64,000 nt of DNA from Gemmatimonadaceae bacterium (GCA_036496605.1 DASXKV010000025.1:62001-126000); one strand, 5' to 3'. Shown: positions 52,711-61,613, numbered from the stretch's first letter. Numbers and translations are program-made. The notes: generated from the letters alone by a model not told the origin.

Positions 52711-53732
52711 GCACTCCCCTCACGCGTCGCGATGCGATTCGCATCCTTGGTGCCGGCGCCGGCATGGCCGCGGTTGGCGCGACCTATCGTGACTTATACG
52801 CCGCGACCCAAAATCGAACAATCATCCGCACAATCCACGAAGACATCCCGCCCGATCGTCTCACCGGCATAACGCTCGTTCACGAGCACCTGTCGCTATC
52901 GAGCCGCGACGGGTCCCCGATGTTTTACGACGACGTCGGGCTGATTGCCGACGAAGTGAAGGCGTGCGCGAATGACGGGGTCAGCTGCATCGTTGACACG
53001 GGCAACGCCGACCTCGGTCGCAAGATCGATTCGCTTCGAACCATCGCGACTCGATCCGGCATGCACATCGTGGCATCGGGCGGCCGATATCGGAAAGTGC
53101 GCTATCCACCAGATGTGTTCCAGAAGACGGCCGATCAGATCGCCGACGACCTCGTCGAGCAAGCAAATTTGGAACGCTGGGGGGCGCTCGGCGAAATCGG
53201 GACGAGCGTGGATGTTCCCACGGATCCCGTCGAGCGCAAAGTGCTACAAGCCGTGGCGAAGGCGCATGCGCGGACCGGGCTGCCGATCATCACGCACGTG
53301 GATAACGGCTGCGCGCAGTGCGCGCTCGATCAGGTCGACATCTTCGAGGCGGCCGGCGCGGATCTCCATCATGTCGTGATTGGCCATTTGAACGACATCA
53401 AAGATCAACCGACGGTCGTCCCCATCGCGATTGCTAAGCGCGGCGCCTACCTCGGCTTCGATCATTCCGGCAGACCAGACGATCCCCGTCTCGACGAATA
53501 CGTTCGAACGCTTCGTGCAATCATCGATGCCGGTTTCACCGATCGCATTTGCCTATCGTCGGACTTTGGCAATGCGAAATATTTGCGAAGGAATGGCGGA
53601 CCGGGCATCGACATGATCATGACCACGATCGTGCCCAAGCTCCGGCGAGCCGGAGTTCCCGACAACACGCTGCATACGATTCTCGTCGAGAACCCGCGGC
53701 GCGTTCTCGCATTTGAGCCAAAGGCCGCGTAG
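52707..53732 (+). CDS. Phosphotriesterase-family amidohydrolase, Tat-exported
   Basis: 341 residues. Twin-arginine signal TRRDAIRILGAGAGMAAVGA. Metal ligands of the PTE family: LVHEHL (residues 59 and 61), GEIGTS (Glu where true PTEs have a carboxylated Lys; also seen in PHP-type homologues), ITHVD, VIGHLND and LSSDFG. A hydrolase of an organophosphate, lactone or related ester in the periplasm. Co-translated with PadR. Confidence 0.85.
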   Translation: MSTPLTRRDAIRILGAGAGMAAVGATYRDLYAATQNRTIIRTIHEDIPPDRLTGITLVHEHLSLSSRDGSPMFYDDVGLIADEVKACANDGVSCIVDTGNADLGRKIDSLRTIATRSGMHIVASGGRYRKVRYPPDVFQKTADQIADDLVEQANLERWGALGEIGTSVDVPTDPVERKVLQAVAKAHARTGLPIITHVDNGCAQCALDQVDIFEAAGADLHHVVIGHLNDIKDQPTVVPIAIAKRGAYLGFDHSGRPDDPRLDEYVRTLRAIIDAGFTDRICLSSDFGNAKYLRRNGGPGIDMIMTTIVPKLRRAGVPDNTLHTILVENPRRVLAFEPKAA

Positions 53733-53752
53733 GACAACTGACCGGAGCATCC

Positions 53753-54682
53753 ATGCGGATCTCGCTTTTCGTCGCCGTCGCTGTCGTCGCATACGGCGCG
53801 TTGGCTTCGCGCGGTGACGCGCAGCAGGCGCGAGCAGCATCGGGCCGGGCACCAGGCGCCACCTTTCGCGACTGCGATGACTGTCCTGAGATGGTCGTCG
53901 TCGGCGCCGGTCATTTCGTGATGGGTTCGTCGAGCGAGGAAAAGACGTGGGCGGCATCGCACGGCGGTAACCTGGCGTCCGTCGCGGACGAGGCTCCGCA
54001 GCACGACGTTCGGATCAAATCATTTGCCATTGGCAAGTTCCCAGTCACGCGCGGCGAGTATGCGCTCTTCGCCCGTGCGACCGGCCACGCGTACGCCGAT
54101 GGCTGCGGTTACGATGGCGCGAAGTGGGATAAGCGTCCGACCGCGACATGGGAGTCGCCTGGCTATGCGCAGACGGATCGCGATCCGGTAGTCTGCGTGA
54201 GCTGGAATGATGCGCGCGCGTACGTCGACTGGCTCAACACCAAGTTCCGTCGCGAATCCGTGAACGACGGCTCGGGCCCTTATCGGCTGCCGACGGAAGC
54301 CGAATGGGAGTATGCCGCGCGCGCAGGAACGACGACGCGATTCTGGTGGGGCGACGCCGAGGAAGCGGCGAACTATGCGTGGTACGCTTCAAACGCCGGA
54401 GGCGCGACGCACGCTGTCGGGACGCGGACGGCGAATCCCTTCGGCCTCTTCGACATGAGCGGCAACGTTTGGCAGTGGACGCAGGACTGCTACGAAGACA
54501 GCTACGCTGGTGCCCCGAGCGATGGCGCATCGGTGGAGCGGCCGGCGCCGTGCCTGCGCGTGGACCGCGGCGGCTCGTGGCACCAGCCCGCGTGGCTGCT
54601 TCGGCCGGCCGCGCGCGAGCGAAATCCGGAAGATTATCGTTACGCCATGCTCGGATTCCGCGTGGCGCGTTCAGAACGATGA
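53753..54682 (+). CDS. Secreted FGE-sulfatase (SUMF1) domain protein
   Basis: 309 residues with signal peptide (ISLFVAVAVVAYGALASRGDAQ). The formylglycine-generating-enzyme fold is visible: MVVVGAGHFVMGSSSEE, IGKFPVTRGEYALFAR, PVVCVSWNDARAYVDWL, YRLPTEAEWEYAARAG, NPFGLFDMSGNVWQWTQDCY, RGGSW and GFRVARS. No sulfatase gene adjoins, so it may be a binding or other-function member. 20 bp after the PTE-like gene, probably the same operon. Confidence 0.88.
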   Translation: MRISLFVAVAVVAYGALASRGDAQQARAASGRAPGATFRDCDDCPEMVVVGAGHFVMGSSSEEKTWAASHGGNLASVADEAPQHDVRIKSFAIGKFPVTRGEYALFARATGHAYADGCGYDGAKWDKRPTATWESPGYAQTDRDPVVCVSWNDARAYVDWLNTKFRRESVNDGSGPYRLPTEAEWEYAARAGTTTRFWWGDAEEAANYAWYASNAGGATHAVGTRTANPFGLFDMSGNVWQWTQDCYEDSYAGAPSDGASVERPAPCLRVDRGGSWHQPAWLLRPAARERNPEDYRYAMLGFRVARSER

Positions 54683-54776
54683 CGGGACTTTGTCACGCTT
54701 GCGCTCCCCTAGAGCGCTTGTACTCGATGACCCCGCTCACGGATCCATCAGTGCACGACGCATATTGATAGGTCTC

Positions 54777-57389
54777 CTATTCTGCCCGGACGGCGATCAC
54801 CGGATCGACTCCAGTCGCGCGCCACATGGGAATGACGCACGCGACAACCGCGACTGCGAGCAACAAAACGGCGCCCGCGCTAAAGGCGAATGGATCGAGG
54901 CGCGGCACGCCGTACAGCACGCCCTCAATGAGCCGCGTGCCCGCCACCCCGCCGATGAGTCCGACGACGATACCGATCACGGCGAGCCGCAGCCCGTCGC
55001 CGACGACGAGCCGCGCAATCGACGCGCGCGTCGCGCCTAACGTCATCCGGACACCGATCTCGCGCGTGCGCTGGGCGACGCTGTACGAGATCACACCGAA
55101 GAGACCAATCGCGGCGAGCAGGACGCCGAGCGACGCGAAGATGATCATGATCCGCATCGCGAACCGCGGCTCGGCGGCGGTCTGATCGATCTTGTCGCGC
55201 ACGCTCTCGATCACGGGCTTGGAGCCCGACGGCTGTATCGACGCTGCGAGGTGCGCCAGCGATTCCGCCGAGGAGTTGTTTGACAGCCTAACGTACAGCG
55301 TTACCATGCCGGGAGCGTTCGGGCCGATCGGTTGATAAAGCCGCGGCTGAGGCGCCGGCACGAGCAGGTTGTCGACGACGTCCGGCACGACGCCAATGAC
55401 GGTCATCCAATCTTTCAGAAATCCTATTGGACGCGAGTTGCGGAATCGGCGACCGAGCGGACTCCCGTGGGGCGCGAGCATACGTGCGAGTGTGGTGTTG
55501 ACGATCACCTCGTTGCCCGATCGCGACCCGTCGTCGAAGATCCGGCCAGCGAGGAGCGGAATGCCGAGGACAGTGAAATAGTCGGCATCAACGTTATCCA
55601 CGCCAATTGGCAAAGGCGCTTGATTGACGGTCGCCCGATCCGGCGTCTGGAGAGTCGCGAACACGCCGTGTCCACCGTCGTCCACCGTGATACGTTGCGC
55701 TCCGGGGATGGCCTTGGCGCGCTCGCGCACCAGATCGACCAGCGACGCCTGCTGTGCCGCCGCCGGCATTCGCGGCGGGCGAAAGGAGACCGAGTACAAT
55801 CCGCCGGCATCGAAGCCGAGCTGCTTCGCTTCCAGAGTATACAACGCATGCGTGAGGAGCAGCGCGCCAACCAGCAGGGTGGTCGACAGGCCGATTTCGC
55901 CGATGACGAGTGCGCCACGCAGGCGACGTCCGGCCATCGCCGTGCCTGACGAGTTGGCGCGCAACGCAAGACCCGGATCTCGTCGCGCGTTGCGCAGCGC
56001 GGAAGCGAGGCCGATCGCCAGTCCCGCGCCGATCGCCAAGAGCGCCGTCAGGGAGATGACGCTATCCTCGTTAGGCCCGGCCGCGAGTGCAGCGAGCGTC
56101 TGCGGCCGCGCCGCTTGCATCACGTGCAGTCCGATCCATGCGACGGCTGTCGCGAAGGCGCCGCCGATCACGGCGATGACGAGCGTTTCGGTGACGAGCT
56201 GCCTGACGAGTCGCCACCGGCTGGCGCCCAACGCGTGCCGAACGGCGATCTCGCGTTGGCGTGCGGCGCCGCGGGCGAGCAGCAGGTGCGCGACGTTCGT
56301 GCACGCGACGAGCAGCAAGAGCGCGACGGCGCCGGTGAGCATCGCCAGTGCGCCGCGAAACGAGAGCATGTCCTGTGGACGCTGGAGGCGCATGTGATAG
56401 CGCATGTCACGCCACCAGGACGAATCGGTCGCTGCACGAGTCAGAATGCCCGCGAGCTCCTCGGTCGCCGCATCACGTGGGACGCCGGGTTTGAGCCGCA
56501 CCGCCACGGCATCGACGAGATCATCATCGTAAGGCACCCAGATGTCGATGCGTCCGTCCCTGGCGTCCGGCAGCGTTACCGAGGACGGCATCACGCCGAT
56601 GATCGTGCGCGAATCTCCGTTGAGCTTGACGACGCTGCCGATGACGCTGGTCGACGCGCCGAACTGCTGCCGCCACATGTCCTCGCCGAGCATAGCCACG
56701 ACGCCCGGCCCGTTCGGCCTTGCGTCCTCGGCGGCAAAGCTCCGCCCGATCACAGGATGCGCGCCCGCGAGCGGGAGGAAATCCGTATCGATGATCGCCA
56801 CATGCACCGGAATCGTATCGGGCGCGGTACCGAGCATGCCGAGCCGGAAGTGGAAGGCAGCCGCGACCTCGATCGATCGAGACTCCTTTCGGAACGCGTC
56901 GACCACGTGGGCAGAGAAGGGTGATGCCAGCTGGCGCTCGGGGACGTCGAACAGCCGGCGGAAGACGAACACGCGCGATGCATCTGGATAGCGGATCGGC
57001 CTAACGATCAACCGGTCGGCGACGCGGAACACGGCCGTCGTCGCGCCGACGCCGAGAGCAATCGTGAGGAGCGCGACCGTCGTCCAGCCGGGCGTGCGGC
57101 CTAACGAGCGAAGCGTGTAGCGAATATCGGCGCGCACGCCCTCGAGGACATCTGCGTTGCGCGCGTGCGTTGCGCGCACCTTGCCGAGCTCGACGCACTC
57201 CTCGCGGGCAGCGTCGACGTCGCCGAGTCGTGCCGCGACGGCGCGGCGGGCTTCGTCTTCGGTCATGCCGCGCGCGACGAACTCTTCGACGCGCATGTCG
57301 GCGTGGAAGCGGAGCTCATCGTCGACGTCGCCACGGATATCGGGACGCCAGAAACGGAGATAGCGGCGCCAAGGTGGAGTTTTCGTCAT
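54777..57389 (-). CDS. ADOP-type MacB/FtsX permease with prefix domain (870 aa)
   Basis: ATG 57389 overlaps the PadR stop (ATGA). Prefix domain 1-85 (DVDDELRFHADMRVEEFVARGMTEDEARRAV), then TM1 and core; coupling loops AARQREIAVRHALGASRWRLVRQ and QRTREIGVRMTLGATRASIAR; ends RATGVDPVIAVRAE. Five octamers lie inside, one again on the L-G of the last coupling loop (55035). PadR-permease operon. Confidence 0.9.
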   Translation of the reverse strand: MTKTPPWRRYLRFWRPDIRGDVDDELRFHADMRVEEFVARGMTEDEARRAVAARLGDVDAAREECVELGKVRATHARNADVLEGVRADIRYTLRSLGRTPGWTTVALLTIALGVGATTAVFRVADRLIVRPIRYPDASRVFVFRRLFDVPERQLASPFSAHVVDAFRKESRSIEVAAAFHFRLGMLGTAPDTIPVHVAIIDTDFLPLAGAHPVIGRSFAAEDARPNGPGVVAMLGEDMWRQQFGASTSVIGSVVKLNGDSRTIIGVMPSSVTLPDARDGRIDIWVPYDDDLVDAVAVRLKPGVPRDAATEELAGILTRAATDSSWWRDMRYHMRLQRPQDMLSFRGALAMLTGAVALLLLVACTNVAHLLLARGAARQREIAVRHALGASRWRLVRQLVTETLVIAVIGGAFATAVAWIGLHVMQAARPQTLAALAAGPNEDSVISLTALLAIGAGLAIGLASALRNARRDPGLALRANSSGTAMAGRRLRGALVIGEIGLSTTLLVGALLLTHALYTLEAKQLGFDAGGLYSVSFRPPRMPAAAQQASLVDLVRERAKAIPGAQRITVDDGGHGVFATLQTPDRATVNQAPLPIGVDNVDADYFTVLGIPLLAGRIFDDGSRSGNEVIVNTTLARMLAPHGSPLGRRFRNSRPIGFLKDWMTVIGVVPDVVDNLLVPAPQPRLYQPIGPNAPGMVTLYVRLSNNSSAESLAHLAASIQPSGSKPVIESVRDKIDQTAAEPRFAMRIMIIFASLGVLLAAIGLFGVISYSVAQRTREIGVRMTLGATRASIARLVVGDGLRLAVIGIVVGLIGGVAGTRLIEGVLYGVPRLDPFAFSAGAVLLLAVAVVACVIPMWRATGVDPVIAVRAE

Positions 57390-57733
57390 GTGCGAAGCGG
57401 TGGGGCTTCGAGCGCAGTGAACACGGCGTTGGCGAAGCGCGTCCAGGTCGCCGTCTCGAGCCGAAGCTGTGCGCGCCCCTTGGAGGTGAGCGTGTAGTAC
57501 TTCGCGCGGCGATTGTTCTCGGACGCGCCCCACTCGGCGGCGATCCAGCCACGCGTCTCGAGGCGGTGGAGGGCAGGGTAGAGCGAGCCTTCTTCGATGC
57601 GCAGGACGTCGTCGGTGGACTGCTCGATCCATCGCGCGACAGCGTAGCCGTGACTCGGCCCCCAACTCACGGCTTTGAGGATCAGGAGATCGAGTGTCCC
57701 GCGCAGAACTTCGACGTTATGCGGCTGGGCCAT
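57386..57733 (-). CDS. PadR-family transcriptional regulator
   Basis: 115 residues: VLRGTLDLLILKAVSWGPSHGYAVA, RIEEGSLYPALHRLETRGWIAAEWG and ENNRRAKYYTLTSKGRAQL. First gene of the PadR-ADOP pair, with an inverted repeat 12 bp upstream. Confidence 0.9.
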   Translation of the reverse strand: MAQPHNVEVLRGTLDLLILKAVSWGPSHGYAVARWIEQSTDDVLRIEEGSLYPALHRLETRGWIAAEWGASENNRRAKYYTLTSKGRAQLRLETATWTRFANAVFTALEAPPLRT

Positions 57734-57744
57734 TGTCCCATAGG

Positions 57745-57783
57745 GTTTCTATGTGTAGAGGTTGGTCGATCTCACGTAGAAAC
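57745..57783. promoter_or_regulatory. Inverted repeat upstream of padR (57733)
   Basis: GTTTCTATGTG and CACGTAGAAAC are arms of 11 bp with one mismatch around a 17-bp spacer. Position and ATGTG/CACGT halves suggest a PadR operator for this operon. It differs in sequence from the GTAGA-type sites at 52 kb. Confidence 0.5.
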
Positions 57784-57836
57784 GCAAGGGGAGGCAACAA
57801 CGCCGCCGTCTAACTGAAAGAAGCCAACCGGATCGA

Positions 57837-59045
57837 CTACGCCGGTGCTTCTGATCGCGTGCGACGAGCGGCGACCAGTCCGAAGCCAGCGGCCAGCAGA
57901 CAGACAACACCGCCGAACACGATCGGAGCTCGGCCGCCGGCAACGTCCGCGAGCCATCCGCAGAGCGGTCCGCCAATGAGTCCAGTGCCGGCGACGAACA
58001 CGGTTTGAAGCGCGAGCAGACGTCCCTGCAACTCGCGCTTCGTACCGACCTGCACGATCGCGGTCGTCGATGTCATGTAGAGAATACTCGCCATGCCAAC
58101 GAGAAACGCCGCCGGCATAGCCGTCGCGATCCCGCGCGTGGCCGACAGCAGCAACATCGCGATCCCCATCGAGGCTGCGCCGAAAACGATCTGCGAGAGC
58201 TGCACCTTGCCGCGCCGCGCTATGATCAGCGCGCTCACGACGGCACCAACGCTGAAGATTGAATAGAGAATCGTGAACACGCCTTCGCTCCGGTGCAGCG
58301 ATCGCGTGACGAACAGCGGCAGCGTGACGTTGAAGTTGTACGAGAGCGTGCCGATGGCCGCGAGCATGCTGAAGCTGATCCACAACATCGGCGTCGCGAG
58401 AATGTATCGAATGCCTTCGCGGACCTCGCCCTTTGCGCGCGGTGGCGCAGGCGTGCGGTGCAGCTCGTCCGGATTCATGACCCACACGCAGTAAAGCACG
58501 GCCACGTAGGTGCTCGCGTCGATCGCGAAGCACCATCCATAGCCAAGCGTCACTGCGAGCAACCCGGCGAGCGCAGGCCCGAAGACGCGTGAGATGTTCA
58601 CAATGGTGCTGTACAAGACGATGGCGTTCGGAAGATCCGTCTCTGGCACCATCTCGCTGACGAACGAGCGACGCAGCGGATTGTCGAGCGACAGCACCAT
58701 GCCGCCGGCGGCCGCGAGCCCATAGAGTCCCACGAGCGGCGGGTGCGGAAGAAACGCGAGCACCGCGAGACCGACCGACTGCATCATCTCGAGCGCTTGC
58801 GTCGCGAGCAATGCGCGGCGCTTGTCGACACGGTCGGCGATCGCGCCACCGAAAGGCGAGAGAAAGAGGATCGGACCGTACTGACATGCCAAGACGCCGC
58901 CGACCGCCAACCCGCTCGACGTTAGGCGAAGCACGAGCAGCACGAGCGCGACGTTGGTGAGCCAGTTGCCGGTATTCGAGATCGACTGCCCGATGAAGAA
59001 CAGCCGAAAGTTCCGGTTTCTGAGCGAGATGAAAGTCTTGCGCAG
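57837..59045 (-). CDS. MFS exporter (EntS-like), start displaced by a repeat tract
   Basis: Twelve-helix transporter of the MFS_3 group: KTFISLRNRNFRLFFIGQSISNTGNWLTNVALVLLVL, GPILFLSPFGGAIADRVDKRR and NPLRRSFVSEMVP. The family start (normally M-R-x-F-x-S-L) is complete only if translation begins at CTG 59045; no ATG, GTG or TTG exists in frame before GTG 58943, which would delete helix 1. The purine/pyrimidine tract begins exactly at codon 1, as if it replaced the native start. Efflux of a small molecule is likely. Confidence 0.8.
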   Translation of the reverse strand: MRKTFISLRNRNFRLFFIGQSISNTGNWLTNVALVLLVLRLTSSGLAVGGVLACQYGPILFLSPFGGAIADRVDKRRALLATQALEMMQSVGLAVLAFLPHPPLVGLYGLAAAGGMVLSLDNPLRRSFVSEMVPETDLPNAIVLYSTIVNISRVFGPALAGLLAVTLGYGWCFAIDASTYVAVLYCVWVMNPDELHRTPAPPRAKGEVREGIRYILATPMLWISFSMLAAIGTLSYNFNVTLPLFVTRSLHRSEGVFTILYSIFSVGAVVSALIIARRGKVQLSQIVFGAASMGIAMLLLSATRGIATAMPAAFLVGMASILYMTSTTAIVQVGTKRELQGRLLALQTVFVAGTGLIGGPLCGWLADVAGGRAPIVFGGVVCLLAAGFGLVAARRTRSEAPA

Positions 59046-59215
59046 AGGGGTAGAGGGCAGAGGGTGGAGAGTAGAGGGCGTGGGACAGAGGGCGCGTGGG
59101 GCAGAGGGCGTGGGGCAGAGAGTAGAGGGTGGGGTTTCTACTCTCTACTCTCTACACTCAACTCTCCCCACTCAACTCTCTACCCTCCACCCTCTACCCT
59201 CTACCTCTACCCTCC
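59045..59215. repeat. Purine/pyrimidine hairpin tract, long copy
   Basis: About 90 bp of GTAGAGGGCAGAGGGTGG-type purine-rich sequence followed by about 80 bp of CTCTACCCTCCACCCTCTACC-type pyrimidine-rich sequence, a 170-bp imperfect inverted repeat. It fills the whole gap between the divergent MFS and isochorismatase-like genes. Capable of a long hairpin or triplex-type structure. Confidence 0.8.
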
Positions 59216-59220
59216 CGGCC

Positions 59221-59769
59221 ATGACCTCACATGACTCCGATCAGGCCCTGCTCGTGATGGACGTCCAGTCCGGCGTCGTCGTGCGCATTCCCGATGGCGA
59301 CGCGTACGTCGCACGGGTACGCTCGGCAGTTGAATTTGCGCGCAGGCGCCGGATTCCCGTCATCTACGTGGTCGTCGGCTTCCGGGCCGGCGCGCCCGAG
59401 GTGAGCACGCGGAACAAGGCGTTCAGCAACGCGCTCAAGCAGGGCGCCACGTTTCCCGACGCGCAACCAGTGATCAGGCCGGAAGACGGCGACGTCGTCG
59501 TGGTGAAGCGACGCGTCAGCGCATTCACGGGCAGCGATCTCGAGGTCGTGCTGCGCGCGAAGAACATCCAGCATCTCGTGCTCACGGGAATCGCGACGGG
59601 CGGTGTGGTGCTCTCCACACTCCGCGAGGCGGCCGACAAGGACTATCGGCTCACTGTCCTCTCGGATCTGTGCGCGGATTCAGACGCGGAAGTGCACAAT
59701 GTTCTAATCAACAAGATATTCCCGCGTCAGGCGGACGTCGTGAGCTCGGCAGAGTGGATGATCGGGTAG
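59221..59769 (+). CDS. Isochorismatase-family protein lacking the catalytic Cys
   Basis: 182 residues: ALLVMDVQSGVV (Asp), VVVKRRVSAFTGSDL (Lys) and HLVLTGIATGGVVLSTLREAADKDY, where the nucleophilic Cys of cysteine hydrolases is Gly. Some family subgroups share this loss. The start at 59221 lies 5 bp after the pyrimidine tract and the stop TAG is the first base triplet of the next tract. Role unknown. Confidence 0.82.
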   Translation: MTSHDSDQALLVMDVQSGVVVRIPDGDAYVARVRSAVEFARRRRIPVIYVVVGFRAGAPEVSTRNKAFSNALKQGATFPDAQPVIRPEDGDVVVVKRRVSAFTGSDLEVVLRAKNIQHLVLTGIATGGVVLSTLREAADKDYRLTVLSDLCADSDAEVHNVLINKIFPRQADVVSSAEWMIG

Positions 59770-59825
59770 AGGGCAGAGGCCAGAGGGTAGAGGGTAGAGG
59801 TGTCTACCCTCCGCCCTTAACCCTA
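59767..59825. repeat. Purine/pyrimidine hairpin tract, third copy
   Basis: TAGAGGGCAGAGGCCAGAGG... followed by CTACCCTCCGCCCTTAACCC; begins at the stop codon of the isochorismatase-like gene. Same wording as 59045-59215 and 42566-42608. Confidence 0.7.
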
Positions 59826-59911
59826 GCGGCGCGACCCCGCACTAGAACAACTGCTGAACTAGAGGCTCAGCATCCGTCATGAGCGCTTGCTCGTGACTCG
59901 CAATAGCGGCG

Positions 59912-60286
59912 TCATTGTCGGGTGTAGAGCCAGGCGCTGCTTGCGCCTCCCTGGACGAGCAGGAGCTGCGATCCGGCGAGCATCCCGCGGTATACCCTTG
60001 TGTCCGACCTCATGAGAAGCGAATCCGCTGTCAGCGTCCAAGCTCCGAAGTCTGCCGTAGCTTCGTTAGGCGCTCCTGGTGTCGCGGGGAAGCTGTCCAC
60101 CCGAGAATACAAAAACACGCCATTGCTCTGAAGGGTCACCGAACTCCGGACGACGAACGCCCCGTCATCAGAAGTCGGAATCGCGCGTCCGTCGATGGTG
60201 GCGAGCGCGTAAGTGCCAACAGGACTTGTCGCCTCGCTTGGACTGAGGCAGGCCGTCAGTAGTGCCATCACGATCACAGCTCGCAT
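59912..60286 (-). CDS. Small lipoprotein, lipocalin-like
   Basis: Start at MRAVIVMALLTACLSP gives a lipobox. The remainder is a single beta domain (SPVGTYALATIDGRAIP, SVTLQSNGVFLYSRVDSF, ADFGAWTLTADSLLM), similar in outline to small lipocalin-like lipoproteins. Hypothetical. Confidence 0.65.
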   Translation of the reverse strand: MRAVIVMALLTACLSPSEATSPVGTYALATIDGRAIPTSDDGAFVVRSSVTLQSNGVFLYSRVDSFPATPGAPNEATADFGAWTLTADSLLMRSDTRVYRGMLAGSQLLLVQGGASSAWLYTRQ

Positions 60287-60473
60287 CGTCAGCGCCCCAC
60301 GTCGCCAGGTTTTGACCGTTCGGCACGGTGGTGGTTCGGAGAATGCTTCAGCAAATGAGGTGCCCAACTAAAGCCTTCTCTCGAGTTGTTGCTCCCTGTC
60401 CGTCTCATGCGATTTGCAAAATTGGCGCGAAGCGTGCGGTCGAAGTTAGCAACTCCTCGCCTAACGCTAAGCC

Positions 60474-61465
60474 ATGGGCCCAGCCCGACCGCCGCAACGC
60501 ACGCATCGTACAAACGTGACTCCAACACGTTGGCTAACGAGCGGCGCGTGGGTGGCCCTTCTTCTGCATGCCGTGGTCGGCGTAGCCGCACTTGGGCTCG
60601 CGCAGCGCGCATGGATGGGCGGGCGGGTTCTGCCTGCATCGGTAACGGGACGCGCGGCACGGGACGTGGGCGATAGCGGTGTCTTCGCCTCGCCTGTTTT
60701 GCCGCGCAACGTGCGCTCTACAATTCCGCATGCCGACGCCGAGTCGGCGGCGGTGGCGATGGGATACTGGGAAGCACCGTCAGTCCAGGACCTGACGGTG
60801 CGGTATTTCAGGGAGATTCCGACCGAGCGCCGCCATTTCTGCGGGCGGTCTTACTATGTGCGCCCCGTCATCGCAATGCCGGATAGGACGGTGGTGAATT
60901 CCAACATTGGCAACGACTGGGCGATGTGGGCGGCGACATGGGTCGTGCCCATCTGCGACGATGCGGGGCGAGTTCGAACGTCCGTGCATTTTTCGGATAT
61001 CCGGTCGGGGCTCCGAGTGATCCTTGGCGACGGGCCGGGCGATGTCCCCGTTCTGGTTCCCGCGCCGCGGACATTTCCCCACATCGGACTTTGGCACGCG
61101 CGGTTCTTCCCCGATTGGGAGCGCGGTATCGGCATGACACCGGAGACGGCCGTCGGCGTGGCGGTGACTTGGCTCCGAGGCACCGGAGCGCGCGTGGCGG
61201 AGGTGCCGGAGGCGTTCACGATCATCGCGGCTCCCGAAGTGTCGCCCACGCACTCATCGCGGCCCTTCGCTTCGACGCCGCAGTGCGCCCGCTGGCGGCT
61301 CGCGACTCTGACTTGCCGGCGATTGTTCACTCGCGCAAGCCTTCGAATCCGGAATTTCGGTGGACCACGCTCCGTGTCATCGAACCGATCAGGTTCGAGA
61401 CTGCGCGAACACTGCGGCGGCGTGCCGCCGCGCAACCATCAGCAACCAACTTAAAAAGATACTGA
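60474..61465 (+). pseudogene. Membrane-anchored protein with a late frameshift
   Basis: From ATG 60474: one TM helix (VALLLHAVVGVAALGLA) and an extracytoplasmic domain (VRYFREIPTERRHFCGRSYYVRP; WAMWAATWVVPICDDAGRV). Near 61236-61250 the frame changes character. The next frame continues HALIAALRFDAAVRPLAARDSDLPAIVH...RWTTLRVIEPIRFETA and stops at 61465. One indel separates them. Function unknown; an octamer lies 7 nt before the start. Confidence 0.55.
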
Positions 61466-61587
61466 ACATGGTCGGCCGGCCTTTGCAGAATTCAATGCGG
61501 CAGAGATGGGAGGCCATGCCATCGCGCCGTCGGTCGTTCCGGATCCACCGCGCGTCGCGCACGCGTGCGTGCCCCGGTCGCCTCACA

Positions 61588-61607
61588 GTTAGGCATCGAT
61601 CCCTAAC
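61588..61607. repeat. Inverted pair of octamer-like elements
   Basis: GTTAGG-CATCGATC-CCTAAC: two head-to-head copies of the repeated heptamer with an 8-bp loop, forming a small hairpin upstream of the next promoter. Confidence 0.55.
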
Positions 61608-61613
61608 GAGGCA

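Noticed and set aside
14030-57389. MacB or LolCDE complexes for each permease
   Set aside because: No ABC ATPase (Walker A/B, signature) was found beside any of them; the duplicated ADOP architecture is the better fit.
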